Part shown: positions 30,325 through 40,734 of the stretch, in pieces | Position numbering within the stretch: position 1 is the first letter of the stretch | Layout: every line of letters starts with the position of its first letter | Source: Atriophallophorus winterbourni | Lineage: Eukaryota; Platyhelminthes; Trematoda; Plagiorchiida; Microphallidae | Direction: 5' to 3' | Length of the DNA: 64,000 nt | Assembly: GCA_013407085.1 (NCBI GenBank) | Contig: JACCGJ010002824.1 | Location: forward strand, 1-64,000 | Translations under genes and position numbers: made by a program | The notes under the pieces: generated by a model | The model's database searches: none | Told to the model about the DNA's origin: nothing | Seen by the model: the letters and a program-made list of their open reading frames with translations, nothing else

Positions 30325-32841
30325 TAGACCAACTAGAAGGGCAACATTCTTGACTCAGTCTTTACTTTAAATATTGATCCAACCAACTTACTAATATTGC
30401 CTTCCCCCTTTAATGGGAATCATAAAATATTATCCTTCCATCTACCATGCACTTGCAAACCTAACAATGAGGTCAAGACCCTTTACCATTACATCGATTG
30501 GAACCTGCTTTAAACACTTATAAAGATTGGAGACTGGTCTCAATTCTTCCATTCAAATAAATTTCTAACCATATCTTCTACATTCCATTCGAAAATTATA
30601 GGTTTAATCGACATAGCAAGCAGTCCTAAAGAACGCATAAAACAAACTAGGCTCAAGAAAATGGAAAATAAAATAAAACAATGGTCTACAGTTGCAATAA
30701 ACAATAATGATATCTTCGCTCGTCTACGTTCCAATGAACTATTAAGTGACCACAAACTTATTCTAGACCACACGGAAAACATCAGAAAATAGAGCACTGA
30801 ACAGTTGTGATAAGCTAAAATCACTTAGCAGACTATTTAAATCACGATCTGTAAACTTAACCAGCAACGTAGATTGTATTATCCAGGATCGAACTTATAA
30901 TTTTGCAGGAATGAGAATAACAGACCCTAATACAATCTGTGGAGAATTTCTTAAATATTTTAATACTACATACAATACTCCCATCAATGAAAATATCACC
31001 AGAGCGTTACGGACTCCTAGTGTATTAAGCACTATATGCATGAATCTGAATGACATTCATGAAGTCTGCAAGCAAACGGAGTTGAGTCTCAAGCCAGACA
31101 TAGCCGGCATTCCACCTGCCATTTGCAGAATGGGTGGTGACGATTAGAAACTTCTTCTACTAAACTTATTTAACACTTCAATCGAATCTGGAATCTTCCC
31201 ATTAGAATGTAAACAGTCTGTCAGTAAACCCAAACATAAATCTGGCTCGAAGCAATACAATCTAAATTACTTGAAGAAATAGTAAGAAAGCTATCCTAAA
31301 TCACTTATCTCCAAGTGTCTTCTCTAGAGCTCAACATGGCTTCCTGAATAGAAGATCTTGCATTACATGCCCGCTTGAATACCTTGACTATATTACTTCA
31401 TCGACTGAAGAAGGTTTGGCAGTTGTAGTTGTCTTCCTAGACATAACTCAAGCATTTGATACTGTTCATCATAAGTTATTATTATCGAAACTTGAATCAT
31501 ATGGCATCGGTGGTATTCTTCTTTCCTGGTTAACTTCTTTTCTTACCTGTCGCACTTACTCTGTTGGAGTTAATGGCCGTAGATTTCGCAGCCTTCCTAT
31601 TCCCAGTGGGCTTATTCAAGGTAGCGTATTAGGCCCCTTACAGTTACTTATATATATATATATATCAATGACATACATAACGTCATTTCACATAGCAAAC
31701 TGTTCTTATTTGCTGATGACATGAAAGTCGTTATCACGTTCCCAGCTTATCAAGCACAAACTTATATAGCTCGACTAAACAATGATTTAGCTGCACTTGC
31801 AGATTGGGCGACAAATAACGGTCTGGCGTTCTCAACAGCAAAATCAAATTTCATGCCTATAAGATGCACGATACAAAATAACTCAATCCTTCTAAACAAT
31901 AACGCAATCCAAATGATTGACAGCACGCGTGATTTAGGATTTCGATATTTTTCATCAATCACTTTCAACGAACAGATACGCCATTTTATTACTGAAGCCA
32001 GACAAAGTATGAATACTATACACAGATCTATTATTCAGCCTCATTGTAAACTAGAGATGTATAAATTATTCAACATTCGTATCTTTGACTATTGTAACAT
32101 AATATATACTAATATAAATAAAACCGATAGCATAGTTTTACTAAAGATACAACGTTCGTTCTCAAAATCAATCATTGGTTATACCACCAAACAATCCTAT
32201 AGAGAAAGATGTATACAACTGAAACTCGATCCCCTATGGTGTCGCAGACTCAAGCATAACCTCATCTTATTCTTTAAAATACTGTCAACGGACAATATGG
32301 AAATACGTTCGAATCTTCATATACGACATGATTCTAAGTATAGCTTGAGAAACAGTATAAAAAACTATTAAATTGTCAAGGTTTCGTACTAAAGTTAGTA
32401 ACAATTTCTTATTGACTAAATATGCTAAACTGTGAATTCTTCTTCTAAAATATATAAGACTCAGCTCCTCTTTGAATAAATTCAAATCACATCTGGTTTT
32501 ATTTGTTACCATAGATAAAATTTGCAATCTTTTTAACTTAGATGTTCTGCCTGATGATTTATATGATAATGGCATTCCTGGGTATCTATATTAAATAACT
32601 TTTCATAACGTTCTAAACAACATTCTTTCTCTTCCGAGTATTTCCTTCTCAGCAAAATTCTTAATCCGCACCCATATTAAACGGGCCCCCAGACCTCAAC
32701 CTAGTGGAATAAATTCCCTTTACACAGCGGACAGGAGAACGGTTCATATTCAGGTAAGATCAATTTGTTTCAAAAAATCAAAATGAAAAAGTTTAGAACA
32801 TCAACAACAGAGATTCTTGACTTATCCTCGATGGACCTTAT
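30325..32841 (+). mobile_element. LINE-U copy E, endonuclease end to RT C-terminus
   Basis: Begins abruptly in the endonuclease at the sequence matching 27433 of copy D and runs to 32841, where gypsy B is inserted. RT: FLDITQAFDTVHHKLLLSKL (31434-31493), SGLIQGSVLGPLQLLIY (about 31600-31650). A frameshift within (TA)n at about 31651-31664 separates this from LFLFADDMKVV (31705-31737), where the catalytic FADD is intact. The frame 31721-32371 holds the thumb region and RIFDYCNIIYTNINKTDSI. The C-terminus is broken by stops after 32371. The 3' UTR continues beyond gypsy B at 36922. Confidence 0.9.
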
Positions 32842-33066
32842 TGTTATGTCTGTACTCTACTGTTGTTGGCCCAGCCCGTTTGGTCGGAGAGAACGCAACC
32901 GTCACTCAACTCGTGTATTGACCGAATGCCAAGAGTATCACAATAGAGCAAATGTGTGAATATCACAGTGAATAAAAATCACAATTAGAACTCACTATCG
33001 ATCTTGATTGGTCGATTAATCGATAGTTCGTTCACTGTCTATACGACAGAGGGTGCCCTCCTAACA
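32842..33066 (-). repeat. Gypsy B 3' LTR
   Basis: 225 bp, TGTTAT ... CTAACA on the plus strand. It differs from the other LTR at four sites: G/A at the seventh base, one C/G near the start, one T/A in the GATTGGTCGA region and one A/G near the end. Confidence 0.95.
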
Positions 33067-33073
33067 CTCCCCT

Positions 33074-33590
33074 TTAAGCTTGGTTGTCGTATGACTTCAT
33101 TTTTGGGTTCACTTGCAGGCGGGTTACTGGGATACGTCTTCGATCAGTTCGTCTTCTTTGTCTGCATTCCGGAGAATTAATTCGAGGGTGATCTTCTTCC
33201 GTTGGCTTTGTTTGTTCTGGGTTTTTGAGGTTGAATTCACCCAGTAGGATTTCCAATGGGGTTTCCTGTATACTTGGGGAATTCCGTTTTGCACCTAACG
33301 TCCTTAGTTGATCTGCATGTCGTACCCACGTTTCTTTTCCAACCATTATCTCGTAGCAGACGTGGCCCACGATCTTGCTAACGATCCCCGGGGTCCATTT
33401 GATCTCACCACCACGGTAATCCTTGGCGAGGACATTTTGTCCGACCATAAATTTTCGGAGTTTTACACCATTATGTCTATTACATTTGGCTTTCATTTTG
33501 AGATTTTTATTGGTATGATTCACCGTGTTTGGTCGCATGAGATCGAAGATGGTTCTCGGTTTTTGCCTTAGCATGACTTCCGCAGGCGAT
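33074..33590 (-). CDS. Gypsy B pol C-terminus (GPY/F-like domain)
   Basis: Continuation of the polyprotein after a one-base frameshift. AEVMLRQKPRTIFDLMRP is followed by VGQNVLAKDYRGGEIKWTPG and IVSKIVGHVCYEIMVGKETW, a GPY/F-type integrase C-terminal module, then a basic tail ending 8 bp before the 3' LTR. No chromodomain and no env are visible. Confidence 0.88.
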
Positions 33591-36500
33591 ATACGTTAGG
33601 ATTAGGTGTGATTCGGTAGAACGTCAAGAATTTCTGCAGAACGTCTTCCGTATTCCCTTCCCCCGCTGCTTTGAGCATTGCTCGCTTGAAAGTGTCCACA
33701 AACCTCTCCACTTGTCCGTTCGATTGTGGGTGATATGGCGGTGTGCGGATGTGCTTCATACCATGTTGTCGGCAAAATGATCCGAACTCATTCGACGTAA
33801 ATTGGCTTCCATTATCGGTCACCAATGTCTTTGGATAACCAAATCTAGCGAAAGTTTCTTGCAGCTTTTTGATTGTCGTCCGAGTTGTTGTGTTGGTGAG
33901 AGGGAAAACTTCTGGCCATTTGCTGTGTGAGTCCACCAGTAGGAGATACGATATTCCATTCAGTGGGCCCGCGAAATCCAAGTGAATTCTTGACCAGGGT
34001 TCTGTGGGATTGGGCCATGGGTGTGGTTCACACTTTGTCGGTGATTTTAATGCCGATTGACATTTAGAACACGAGCTAACCAGGTTCTCAATGTGTGAAT
34101 CCATAAGGGGCCAGTACACGAAGCTGCGCGCTAGCGCCTTCATACGATTTATCCCGGGATGACTTGTGTGGAATTGTTTGAGTACTGTCGAACGGAGTTT
34201 CTTTGGAATTACCACTCTATCCGAAAACATGAGACACCCGTCCACGATTGAAAGGGAATTCTGACGATGTCGGAATTGTTGTAGTTCTGGGTCTTGTACA
34301 GATATTGGCCATCTGGATTTGTGGTATTCAAATACCTTTTGGAGTACGGGGTCTTCTAATGTTGCATCTCGAATTTGGTCAACTGTTACCGGCAGTTTCA
34401 TCATAGTGGTGAAAAGTAAACAACTGACGTCAGCATCCAGAGTTGTTTGAGCTACCATGTCTTCTTCTATAGTGTTTTCTGTTATCAGTCTTGAGAGTGC
34501 ATCCGCTTGTCCGATTTTCCCGGTGGAGATGTACTTTATGTCGAAATTATAGCCCAGCAGGATGGTTGACCATCGCTGTAACCTGTTTGCTTTGTAGACA
34601 GGAATTCCCTTTTTCGATGCAAAAATAGCAAGCAACGGTTTATGGTCCGTCAGCAGCGTGAATTTCCGGCCGTATAGCATCTTATGAAATTTCTTGATAG
34701 CGAAGATGATGGCAAGCGCCTCTTTCTCGATTTGGCTGTAATTCCGTTCAGCTGAGGTGAGTGATCGTGCTGCGTGAGCAATGGCTTTTTCGGTTCCATC
34801 CTTGAAAACATGTGAGATAACTGCACCGATTCCGTAGCTGGAAGCGTCCGAGGCTAGAACGATTGGGAGCCTTGGGTCGTAATGTGTCAGTAAAAGATCT
34901 GAGGTCAGCATCGACTTTATTTTCTCGAAAGCTTGTTGGGTCTCTTCTGACCATATCCAAGGGGTATCCTTCTTCAGTAGATTATTGAGAGGGCCGCGTG
35001 ATTTGTGTAATGATGGTAAAAATTCGCCATAGTGGCTGACCAATCCGAGGAATGATCGCAATGTTGGGATATCATGTGGTGGTGGCATTTTCTGAATTGC
35101 ATCAATGTTTGATGGGTCTGGACGTCGACCATGACGATCAATGATAAATCCGAGATATCTTATAGATTCCATGAAAAATTCACATTTTTCGGCCCGTAAA
35201 CGAAAGCCATATTCGTTTATGCGTTTGAGGACTTCCTTTATACGATCACGTAGTTCATCCACATTTGATCCGACTATGATTATATCGTCGAGATAGGCAG
35301 CAGCATAGGGTAAACCTTGGAGCATGGTATCCATGACCTGTTGGAAGATAGCAGGTGCAGTCTTGACACCAAACGGTAAGCGTTGGTACTGGAAGAGCCC
35401 ACGGTGAGTGTTAATGGTTAGTAGCTCTCTTGATTCTTCAGCGACCTCGATTTGGAGGTAAGCTTCCGATAGGTTCAGTTTTGCAAAACACTGACCACCA
35501 TTCAATCTGGCGAAGAGGTCCTCAGGAAGAGGTAGTGGGTATTGATGATCTGCCAAGGATGCATTTAGACCAGTCGAATAATCCGCGCAAACTCTCAGAC
35601 TACCATTCGGTTTTTTGACAATCACAATTGGTGCTGCCCATGCTGAGTAGTTGACGGGTTTGATTACTCCGGCGGCTTGCAGTCTGTCAAGTTCTTTGTC
35701 GACGCTTTCCAAAAGAGCGTACGGTACGGGGCGTTTGGGACGAAATGTTGGGTTCGCATTCGGCTTCAAAGTCAGCTTTGCTGAAGTTTTCCGGCAATAT
35801 CCAAGGCCATCTTGGAAGACTTTCGGAAATTTGAGTTGAATCTGTTTTACCCAGTCATCTGTCGATTGATTCACGGCATGGCACACAGTGTTCAGTGGGA
35901 AATCAAGCAACTTCAAATTTTCAAGCCAATCCAGGCCAAGGAGATTCAAGTTCGGATGCTTTGACACGTAACAGACACCTTCTAGTTGTGTGTCGTTGAA
36001 GGCAATACAGCAGGTAATCTGGCCAATGAGATTTAACTTTCCTCCAGATGCGCTGCGTGCAACATGACTGGTGGGATTTATGTTTGGTTTGCCAACCGAT
36101 CGCCAAGTGTCTTCCGATATTATGGTGATGTCGGAGGCAGTGTCAACTTGAAAACGGGTGGGCGTACCATTTAGCGTGACGGTAAGGTACTTCCGTCGAT
36201 TTTTCACATCCCCTTGGAAGGTTGAAAAGACGGGATAGGAGCGATAAGTTTTATTATTGGAATGATTCAGTACAGATTTCTTATTAAAATACTTCGCACG
36301 GCAGTAATTTTCTTTATGCCCCATTCTGTTGCAATTCTGGCATCTGTGTTTCTTGGATGGGCAAAAACGCACAAAATGCCATTCTCCACATTGCCAGCAC
36401 TTGGATGGGGGCTTGGGTTTTTGAGCTGTCTTGAGCAGCTTTGGTTGTCGTGGTAGATGCGAAGACGGTTGTTCAGTGTTCTTCTGTTCTGGTTGATGTA

Positions 36501-36675
36501 CCGCCTGGATTGTAAAATTGTCGTGAATTGACGGTGAATCAAGCAAACCTCCAATTGATGCGCGAATGACATCAACTAACTGACGCAATGTCCCAGAAGA
36601 ATCTCCTTCTTTTATCTGGAGTATTCGTTCGAGCAACTTTTGTAAAAGTGACACTTCTGATTCAGCGGACATCAT
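33568..36675 (-). CDS. Gypsy B gag-pol polyprotein (frameshifted at C-terminus)
   Basis: I place the start at ATG 36675 (MMSAESEVSLLQKLL), 21 bp inside the LTR; the open frame itself extends into the LTR. About 105 residues precede two knuckles: CWQCGEWHFVRFC (CX2CX3HX4C) and CQNCNRMGHKENYC (canonical). Then come protease FQVDTASDITII (DTA instead of DTG), RT with FGVKTAPAIFQQVMD and AAYLDDIIIV, and RNase H (LASDASSYGIGAV, LTDHKPLLAI). Integrase has HTSHPGINRMK/CSKCQ, DFAGP, TDNGSQFTS and GQVERF. The frame breaks near 33585, where one base seems lost before SPAEVMLRQ, and continues at 33574-33074. A capsid domain is missing. Confidence 0.93.
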   Translation of the reverse strand: MMSAESEVSLLQKLLERILQIKEGDSSGTLRQLVDVIRASIGGLLDSPSIHDNFTIQAVHQPEQKNTEQPSSHLPRQPKLLKTAQKPKPPSKCWQCGEWHFVRFCPSKKHRCQNCNRMGHKENYCRAKYFNKKSVLNHSNNKTYRSYPVFSTFQGDVKNRRKYLTVTLNGTPTRFQVDTASDITIISEDTWRSVGKPNINPTSHVARSASGGKLNLIGQITCCIAFNDTQLEGVCYVSKHPNLNLLGLDWLENLKLLDFPLNTVCHAVNQSTDDWVKQIQLKFPKVFQDGLGYCRKTSAKLTLKPNANPTFRPKRPVPYALLESVDKELDRLQAAGVIKPVNYSAWAAPIVIVKKPNGSLRVCADYSTGLNASLADHQYPLPLPEDLFARLNGGQCFAKLNLSEAYLQIEVAEESRELLTINTHRGLFQYQRLPFGVKTAPAIFQQVMDTMLQGLPYAAAYLDDIIIVGSNVDELRDRIKEVLKRINEYGFRLRAEKCEFFMESIRYLGFIIDRHGRRPDPSNIDAIQKMPPPHDIPTLRSFLGLVSHYGEFLPSLHKSRGPLNNLLKKDTPWIWSEETQQAFEKIKSMLTSDLLLTHYDPRLPIVLASDASSYGIGAVISHVFKDGTEKAIAHAARSLTSAERNYSQIEKEALAIIFAIKKFHKMLYGRKFTLLTDHKPLLAIFASKKGIPVYKANRLQRWSTILLGYNFDIKYISTGKIGQADALSRLITENTIEEDMVAQTTLDADVSCLLFTTMMKLPVTVDQIRDATLEDPVLQKVFEYHKSRWPISVQDPELQQFRHRQNSLSIVDGCLMFSDRVVIPKKLRSTVLKQFHTSHPGINRMKALARSFVYWPLMDSHIENLVSSCSKCQSALKSPTKCEPHPWPNPTEPWSRIHLDFAGPLNGISYLLLVDSHSKWPEVFPLTNTTTRTTIKKLQETFARFGYPKTLVTDNGSQFTSNEFGSFCRQHGMKHIRTPPYHPQSNGQVERFVDTFKRAMLKAAGEGNTEDVLQKFLTFYRITPNPNVYRLRKSC

Positions 36676-36696
36676 GGAAAACACCCCGTCGCCAGT

Positions 36697-36921
36697 TGTT
36701 ATATCTGTACTGTACTGTTGTTGGCCCAGCCCGTTTGGTCGGAGAGAACGCAACCGTCACTCAACTCGTGTATTGACCGAATGCCAAGAGTATCACAATA
36801 GAGCAAATGTGTGAATATCACAGTGAATAAAAATCACAATTAGAACTCACTATCGATCTTGATTGGTCGAATAATCGATAGTTCGTTCACTGTCTATGCG
36901 ACAGAGGGTGCCCTCCTAACA
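36697..36921 (-). repeat. Gypsy B 5' LTR
   Basis: 225 bp, the partner of 32842-33066. On the minus strand the element reads ACTGGCGACGGGG immediately inside this LTR. TGGCGACG is the expected PBS start for a tRNA ending CGTCGCCA, such as tRNA-Ser(GCT). The tRNA identity is inference. Confidence 0.93.
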
Positions 36922-37285
36922 CTTATCCCTTAAATATCAGTGCTTCCGGGATCGTTCATTGACTTTTCTTCGCAATATATGTGTTTTTTGTACTATATCA
37001 GATCACGCAGGACTATGGAACGCTTCACGATCTTTCGTGTCATCCTTGTGCAGGGGCCATGCTAATCATCTCTGTATCGTTTTAATTTTAGTATATATAC
37101 CGCCGAAGCGAGTACTATCTGAAAGCAACTTTATATTTAATGGACGTTGAATTCCGCTGTAGAAATGACCTTGACAATTGTTTTTACAAATGTTCATACT
37201 AAAATCTGATTGTACAAACCTTTTTAAAATTATTGATCATGGTCAACGTGCCTTGAATTTCCGAAAATGAAATTTATTTATTCAT
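36922..37285 (+). mobile_element. LINE-U copy E, 3' UTR remainder and (ATTT)n tail
   Basis: The 3' UTR of copy E resumes after gypsy B (CTTATCCCTTAAATATCAG). It contains the antisense U6 segment (37014-37110) and then the conserved distal 3' UTR (TTGATCATGGTCAACGTGCC). It ends in AATTTATTTATTCATTC at about 37266-37285. The same order is found in reverse at 39084-39475. Confidence 0.88.
37014..37110 (-). pseudogene. U6 snRNA-derived segment in LINE-U copy E 3' UTR
   Basis: On the minus strand, 97 nt matching U6 snRNA: CGCTTCGG at the start, TATATACTAAAATT, ACAGAGA box (37069-37075), GATTAGCATGGCCCCTGC, GGATGACACG and GTGAAGCGTTCCATA at the end. The 5' GTG and the 3' T-run terminator are absent, and CACAAGG replaces CGCAAGG. 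It is antisense to the LINE transcript. It shares ACAGAGATGATT and AATTAAAACG with the copy at 39279, so the two derive from one event. Not a functional U6 gene. Confidence 0.9.
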
Positions 37286-37289
37286 TCAA

Positions 37290-37365
37290 ATACCAACACA
37301 TCATCATCCAGGGTCCATGCGATTAAGGTGAAAAATAAACATGATTGGAACGGAGATTTCTTTAA
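37290..37365. other. Spacer S between opposed LINE tails
   Basis: A 76-bp spacer between a plus-strand LINE-U tail (37195-37285) and a minus-strand tail (37366-37445). The same spacer occurs in inverted orientation at 39005-39083, also between a plus-strand and a minus-strand tail. Confidence 0.75.
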
Positions 37366-38640
37366 ATAAATAAATAAATGGTATTCTTGGAAACCCAAGG
37401 CATGTGAAACAATATCAATAATTTCCAAAAGATTTTGTACAATCAGATTATAGTATGTACTTTAGCAAAAACAATTTTTTCAAGGTCATTTGTTTCAGCG
37501 GAATTTAACGTTCAATAAACATAAAGGTAACGGTACCTGAAGTTGTTATCAGGTAATCTGTACGTGATCTGATATAGTACGAAAACACAGGTATTGCGAG
37601 GAAAAGTCTAGAATGTTTTCGGCAACGCTGATTATCAACGAATAGGGTCCATCGAAGATGCGCGGAGAATCTCTAGAGTTGATGTTCCAAACTTTTTTAT
37701 TTTGATTGTTTTTAAATAGATTGATCTTTTTTAAACTTGAACCGTTTTCTTGTCCGCTAGGAGAAGGTGATGTATTATACTTGTTTGCGGTCTGAGGGCC
37801 AGTTTCATTTTGGTGCGGATTGAGAATTTTGCTGTGGAGAAAAAAATCAGAAGCGAGAGAATGTTGTTTCGAACGTTATGAAAAGTTATTTAATATTAAT
37901 ACGCAGGAATGCCATTATTATATATATCATCACGTAGAACATTTGAATTAATGAGATTGCGAATTTTTTCTATGGTAACAAATGAAGCCAGATGTGATTC
38001 GAATTCATTTAAAGAGGAACTGAGTCTTATATATTTTAGAAGAAGAATTCACAGTTTAGCATATTTAGTCAATAAGAAATTGTTACTAACGTTAGTACGA
38101 AACCTTGACAATTTAATAGTTTTTTATACTGTTTCTCAAGCTATACTTAGAATCATGTCGTATATGAAGATTCGAACGTATTTCCATATTGTCCGTTGAC
38201 AGTATTTTAAAGAATAAGATGAGGTTATGCTTGAGTCTGCGAAACCATAGGGGATCGAGTTTCAGTTGTATACATCTTTCTCTATAGGATTGTTTGGTGG
38301 TATAACCAATGATTGATTTTGAGAACGAACGTTGTATCTTTAGTAAAACTATGCTATCGGTTTTATTTATATTAGTATATATTATGTTACAATAGTCAAA
38401 GATACGAATGTTGAATAATTTATACATCTCTAGTTTACAATGAGGCTGAATAATAGATCTGTGTATAGTATTCATACTTCGTCTGGCTCCAGTAATAAGA
38501 TCGCGTTTTTCTGTTCGTTGAAATTGATTGATGAAGAAAGTCGAAATCCTATATCACGCGTGCTGTCAATCATTTGAGTGCGTTATTGTTTAGAAGGATT
38601 GAGTTATTTTGTATCGTGCATCTCATAGGCATAAAATTAG
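37366..38640 (-). mobile_element. LINE-U copy F1, 3' end without U6
   Basis: Minus-strand LINE-U 3' fragment: tail at 37366-37445, 3' UTR, then RT C-terminus 38475-38113 (SIIQPHCKLEMYKLFNIRIF ... SKYSLRNSIKNY). The position of U6 in F2 is occupied only by AGGTAATCTGTACGTGATCTG (about 37550-37570), so U6 is absent. From about 38010 upward it is almost identical to F2 and E; below that it has diverged. Truncated at about 38640. Confidence 0.87.
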
Positions 38641-38924
38641 ATTCCCGTTATCATTGCATTACTCTCCTCAGTTACATATTGTCATAATTTGACATTTTCA
38701 TGAGAATTGTTCAGTACTGGTGAAACTGATCATATTTTTCATTCCACTAAGACTGCTTCAGGCTTGATCACTAGCTGCATAGAAATCCTTTTTGGTGCAA
38801 GCTGCTCTCTCAATTGCAAAATATTCTCCCGATATTATTAGGCATTTTTCCAATAGATTAATGTATCTTTTTGTGAAGGCGATTTATTTTTGATTTTTCA
38901 CACCCTTTACACAAATTGCAAAAA
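38641..38924. repeat. Flank of F1, duplicated at 40461-40735
   Basis: Non-LINE flanking sequence upstream of F1 (CAGTTACATATTGTC, ACTGCTTCAGGCTTGATCAC). It recurs beside F2 at a constant offset of about 1819 bp. This shows that F1 and F2 are units of a tandem duplication and not independent insertions. Confidence 0.8.
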
Positions 38925-39004
38925 TCTGATTGTACAAAGCTTTTGGGAATTATTGATCATGTTTAACATGCCTTGGGTTTCTAATAATAACATTTATTTA
39001 TTTA
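38925..39004 (+). repeat. Isolated LINE-U 3' tail
   Basis: A plus-strand LINE-U terminal segment (CTGATTGTACAAAGC ... TTGATCATGTTTAACATGCC) ending in ATTTATTTATTTATTC. It corresponds to the tail at 37195-37285 and lies at the junction of the tandem duplication. Confidence 0.8.
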
Positions 39005-39083
39005 TTCAAAGAAACCTCCGTTCTAATCATGTTTATTTTCTACTCTGATCGCATGGACACTGAATGATGATGTGTTGATATTT

Positions 39084-40460
39084 GAATGAATAAATTAATT
39101 TTATTTTCGTAAATTCAAGGCACGTTGACCATGATCAATAATTTTCAAAATGTTTGTGCAATTAGATTGTAGTATGAACATTTGTAAAAACAATTTTCAA
39201 GGTCATTTCTACAGCGGAATTTAACGTCCATTAAATATAAAGGTAACAGTATTTAAAATTTGCTTCCAGATAATTTTCGCTTCGGAGGTATATATACTAA
39301 AATTAAAACGATACAGAGATGATTAGCATGGCCCCTTCGCAATGATGACACGAAAAATCGTGAAGCGTTCCATAGTCCTGCGTGATCTGATATAGTACCA
39401 AAAACACATATATTGCGAATAAAAGTCAATGAACGATCCCGGAAGCACTGATATTTAAGGGATAAGGTCCATCGAGGATAAGTGAAGAATCTCTGTGGTT
39501 GATGTTCTAAACTTTTTCATTTTGATTTTTCAAAACAAATTGATCTTACCTGAATATGAACCGTTCTCCTGTCCGCTAGGTAAAGGTAATTTATTCCACT
39601 AGGTTGAGGTCTGGAGGCCCGTTTAATATGAATGCGAATTAAGAATTGTGCTGTGAAGAAAATACTAGGAAGCGAGAGAATGTTGTTTCAAACGTTATGA
39701 AAAGTTATTTAATACAAATACTCAGGAATGCCATTATCATATAAATCATCAGGCAGAACATCTAAGTTAAAAAGATTGCAAATTTTATCTATGGTAACAA
39801 ATAAAACCAGATGTGATTTGAATTCATTTAAAGAGGAACTGAGTCTTATATATTTTAGAAGAAGAATTCACAGTTTAGCATATTTAGTCAATAAGAAATT
39901 GTTACTAACTTTAGTACGAAACCTTGACAATTTAATAGTTTTTTATACTGTTTCTCAAGCTATACTTAGAATCATGTCGTATATGAAGATTCGAACGTAT
40001 TTCCATATTGTCCGTTGACAGTATTTTGAAGAATAAGATGAGGTTATGCTTGAGTCTGCGAAACCATAGGGGATCGAGTTTCAGTTGTATACATCTTTCT
40101 CTATAGGATTGTTTGGTGGTATAACCAATGATTGATTTTGAGAACGAACGTTGTACCTTTAATAAAACTATGCTATCGGTTTTATTTATATTAGTATATA
40201 TTATGTTACAATAGTCAAAGATACGAATGTTGAATAATTTATACATCTCTAGTTTACAATGAGGCTGAATAATAGATCTGTGTATAGTATTCATACTTTG
40301 TCTGGCTTCAGTAATAAAATGGCGTTTTTCTGTTCGTTGAAAGTGATTGATGAAGAAAGTCGAAATCCTATATCACGCGTGCTGTCAATCATTTGAGTGC
40401 GTTATTGTTTAGAAGGATTGAGTTATTTTGTATCGTGCATCTCATAGGCATAAAATTAGA
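39084..40460 (-). mobile_element. LINE-U copy F2, 3' end with U6
   Basis: Minus-strand 3' fragment: tail at 39084-39180, distal 3' UTR, U6 segment 39279-39374, proximal 3' UTR including the empty gypsy B site (39455-39475), and RT C-terminus to about 40460. The coding part matches F1 and E; the 3' UTR matches E much better than F1. F2 therefore looks like a mosaic. Confidence 0.88.
39279..39374 (+). pseudogene. U6 snRNA-derived segment in LINE-U copy F2 3' UTR
   Basis: 96 nt of U6-like sequence on the plus strand, antisense to the host LINE. CGCTTCGG at 39279, ACAGAGA at 39313-39319, GATTAGCATGGCCCC, and GTGAAGCGTTCCATA at the end. CTTCGCAATGATG replaces CTGCGCAAGGATG. It lacks the 5' cap-proximal GTG and a T-run terminator. 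The offset difference between F1 and F2 (about 103 bp) equals this segment. Confidence 0.9.
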
Positions 40461-40734
40461 TTCCCGTTATCATTGCATTACTCTCCTCAGTTACATATTG
40501 TCTTAATTTGACAATTCTAGGAGAATTGTTCAGTACTGGTGAAATTGATCATATTCTTTATTCCACTAAGACTGCTTCAGGCTTGATCACTAGCTGTATA
40601 GAAATCCTTATTGGTGCAAGCTGCTCTCTCAATTACAAAATATTCTCTCGATATTATTAGGCATTTTTCCCATAGATTGATGTATCTTCTTGCGAAGGCG
40701 ATTTATTTTCGAGTTTTCACACCCATTACAGAAA

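Larger units (their letters stand above)
32842..36921 (-). mobile_element. Gypsy B: Ty3/gypsy LTR retrotransposon, nearly intact, short gag
   Basis: 4080 bp flanked by the TSD CTTAT (32837-32841 and 36922-36926). The two 225-bp LTRs differ at four positions by eye. The related LINE copy at 39455-39475 carries the uninterrupted site, which confirms the insertion point. Order on the minus strand: 5' LTR 36697-36921, tRNA-type PBS, gag-pol 36675-33568, frame shift, pol C-terminus to 33074, 3' LTR 32842-33066. No env. The YLDD and DDE sites are intact. The element is short because gag lacks a recognisable capsid domain. Confidence 0.95.

Noticed and set aside
37014..37110. Functional U6 snRNA gene
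   Set aside because: It lacks the first bases and the T-run terminator and carries changes in conserved parts. It lies inside a LINE 3' UTR shared with another copy.
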